A stretch of DNA of 64,000 nt. It comes from Pseudomonas syringae (lineage in GTDB: Bacteria > Pseudomonadota > Gammaproteobacteria > Pseudomonadales > Pseudomonadaceae). Location: positions 2,944,501 through 3,008,500 of the forward strand of contig NZ_CP066265.1 in assembly GCF_023278085.1 (NCBI RefSeq). The letters are read 5' to 3'. The position numbers were made by a program, and so were the translations under genes. Positions 62,665 to 64,000 of the stretch are shown piece by piece; position 1 is the first letter of the stretch, and each line of letters starts with the position of its first letter. The notes under the pieces are model-generated. The model made no database searches. It saw only the letters and a program-made list of their open reading frames with translations, and was not told where the DNA came from.

Positions 62665-64000
62665 TCAGGATTTCGAGGGGCTTGCGGGTTCTGCGCCGCG
62701 CAGTACGCGGAACAGATCGATACGGTTTTGCTGTAGATCATCGAGGGACTTGCGACAGGCTGCGTCGGCTTCGGCGATACGGATGCTGGAGGTCAACAAG
62801 GCTGTACGGTCGGCAGCACCTGCGTTCAGCTCGAAGGACAGACGCCGCACTTTTTCCTGCACCAGCGCGACACGCTCGACCTCATTGCGCGCATGTTCCA
62901 GCGCCTGCTGACGTCGGCTCAGGACTCCGGACATTTCCCGGAAAGCGTTCTGTATCGCCTTCTCATATTCAGCAACAGCAATCTGCTGGCGTACCTGGGC
63001 GAGATCCAGATTCGCCTGATTACGCCCGCCGTCGAACAGCGGCAGGCTCAACTGCGAGCTGAACAACCAGGCGCCGCTGCCGCCACTGAACAGCGTGCGC
63101 AGGCTGTCGCTCTGGATGCCAATGCCAGTGCTGAGTTTTATGGACGGAAAGAACGCTGCGCGCGCGGCACCAATGTTGGCATTGCCGGCTTTGAGCGCCT
63201 CTTCGCGCTGACGGATATCAAAGCGCTCCAGCAGCCGTTGTGATGGCAGGTTCGCCAGCCAGGCAGGCGTATCAAGCAGCGCGTTGCTCAGCACCGGCAT
63301 GTCAGGCTTTGCGACTGGCAGCGCTGTCGAATAGCCGGTCAGCAACAGCAATGCCTGCGATGCACTGGCATGATCGCCCAGCGCATCCTGTACGCGCTGT
63401 TGCGCGTTCAACGCCTGCAGACGCTGCACGAGTAGATCATCCAGCGAGATGGCCCCTTGACGCTGCTGCTCTTCAGCCGCTTTCACCAGCATCAGTCGAG
63501 CATCGCTAACAGCCTGCGCATCCTGTAGCAGCGCAGCGGCCAGACGTTCCGTCAGCCAGGCTTGCGCCACTTCCGCAACCAACGCACTGCGTGCCGCCTG
63601 CTGACCGTAAGTACTGGCCAGGTAATCGTGCCGCGCCGCCTCGGACAGGCTGCGCACACGGCCAAAGAAATCCAGCTCGAAGTCGGAGATGCCCAGCGAA
63701 GCAATGGAAATGTCCTGACCATATCGCTCGTCGGCAGCGGCATCATCGAAATGCTGTCGATCACGCTCGACGCCAGCGGCGAGGGTCGGGAAACGATCGG
63801 CGCGACTGATGCCACGCATGGCTCTGGCCTCTTCCACCCGCAGTGTCGCCACTCGAAAGTCGCGATTGAACGCCAGGGCAGCTTGCAGTAGAGCACGCAG
63901 TTGCCCGTTCGCAGACAACTCGGAAACCAGCGCTGCTTCCTCAGTGCTCAGCACGATTGCAGGCGATACATCACCGGCAGGCACTACGCGGGACAACTGA
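62665..64000 (-). CDS. Outer-membrane efflux factor (TolC/NodT type), 5' end beyond window
   Basis: The last 445 codons of an outer-membrane efflux protein; the signal peptide, and the lipobox if it is a NodT-type lipoprotein, lie past the right edge, since the frame stays open to position 64000. Two OEP repeats are visible (ELDFFGRVRSLSEAARHDYL; QLSLPLFDGGRNQANLDLAQ). It is the first visible gene of the MipA-adaptor-permease operon and forms the exit duct. The TTG at 63996 is not a true start. Confidence 0.92.
   Translation of the reverse strand, partial: QLSRVVPAGDVSPAIVLSTEEAALVSELSANGQLRALLQAALAFNRDFRVATLRVEEARAMRGISRADRFPTLAAGVERDRQHFDDAAADERYGQDISIASLGISDFELDFFGRVRSLSEAARHDYLASTYGQQAARSALVAEVAQAWLTERLAAALLQDAQAVSDARLMLVKAAEEQQRQGAISLDDLLVQRLQALNAQQRVQDALGDHASASQALLLLTGYSTALPVAKPDMPVLSNALLDTPAWLANLPSQRLLERFDIRQREEALKAGNANIGAARAAFFPSIKLSTGIGIQSDSLRTLFSGGSGAWLFSSQLSLPLFDGGRNQANLDLAQVRQQIAVAEYEKAIQNAFREMSGVLSRRQQALEHARNEVERVALVQEKVRRLSFELNAGAADRTALLTSSIRIAEADAACRKSLDDLQQNRIDLFRVLRGAEPASPSKS

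Noticed and set aside
63996-63996. TTG as start of the outer-membrane factor
   Set aside because: The codon before it is sense and the frame stays open to the window edge; signal peptide and first repeat residues are missing, so the real start is beyond the window.

Overview
The window looks like chromosomal DNA from a fluorescent pseudomonad, most likely the Pseudomonas syringae group. The evidence is a PrrF-type iron-responsive small RNA with the conserved Pseudomonas core, GC-rich codon use throughout, a cobN/cobW/cobE/cobM block in the arrangement known from pseudomonads, a fused indolepyruvate oxidoreductase, and many LysR, TetR and RND genes. I see no rRNA, tRNA, insertion sequence, integrase or CRISPR array. 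Species assignment is inference.

Layout. 1-8.1 kb is a cobalamin/cobalt block: two cobalamin riboswitches point away from each other, one toward cobW-cobN-chelatase ATPase (minus strand) and one toward cbtB-cbtA-cobE-cobM (plus strand). 8.1-13.5 kb holds a REP-like repeat, the large fused indolepyruvate ferredoxin oxidoreductase with a divergent Lrp regulator, then an iron-control patch: Fur box, PrrF sRNA, second Fur box, and a short protein joining a sigma-region-4-like helix-turn-helix to a FecR-type N-terminal domain and a membrane anchor. 13.5-23.4 kb is mixed: an M14 cytosolic-type carboxypeptidase, an MFS pump with a divergent TetR regulator, a leucine-rich-repeat protein kinase, a YebC protein, an orphan VgrG, enoyl-CoA hydratase, thiolase and a LEA14-like lipoprotein. 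23.5-28.4 kb carries secreted glycoside hydrolases (GH128-like and GH3 with PA14) around a 600-base AT-rich gap and a small secreted peptide gene coupled to the GH3 gene.

28.4-41.8 kb holds a MATE/TetR pair, small envelope proteins (DUF883, SPOR lipoprotein), an M4 protease of protealysin type with its emfourin inhibitor gene, a pqiAABC lipid-transport operon, an XRE regulator preceded by tandem 10-mers, a LysR/pirin divergent pair, and an aldo/keto reductase next to a LysR gene broken by a one-base frameshift. 41.8-49.2 kb is a tightly packed seven-gene minus-strand operon: amidase, DeoR regulator, M20 N-carbamoyl-type amidohydrolase, two aminoglycoside/choline-kinase-like phosphotransferases, a DUF3311 membrane protein and a sodium:solute symporter. 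It reads as an uptake, phosphorylation and amide-hydrolysis route for an unknown small molecule, and is the best candidate for an undescribed system.

49.4-64 kb contains a serralysin protease without its type I secretion genes, a soluble GAF histidine kinase, a glutathione transferase, an unrecognised membrane-anchored protein in lower-GC DNA, LysR and VOC genes, a secreted carboxypeptidase G2-like M20 peptidase, and a tripartite RND efflux cluster with a MipA/OmpV gene inside it. The outer-membrane factor runs off the right edge and the chelatase ATPase runs off the left edge.
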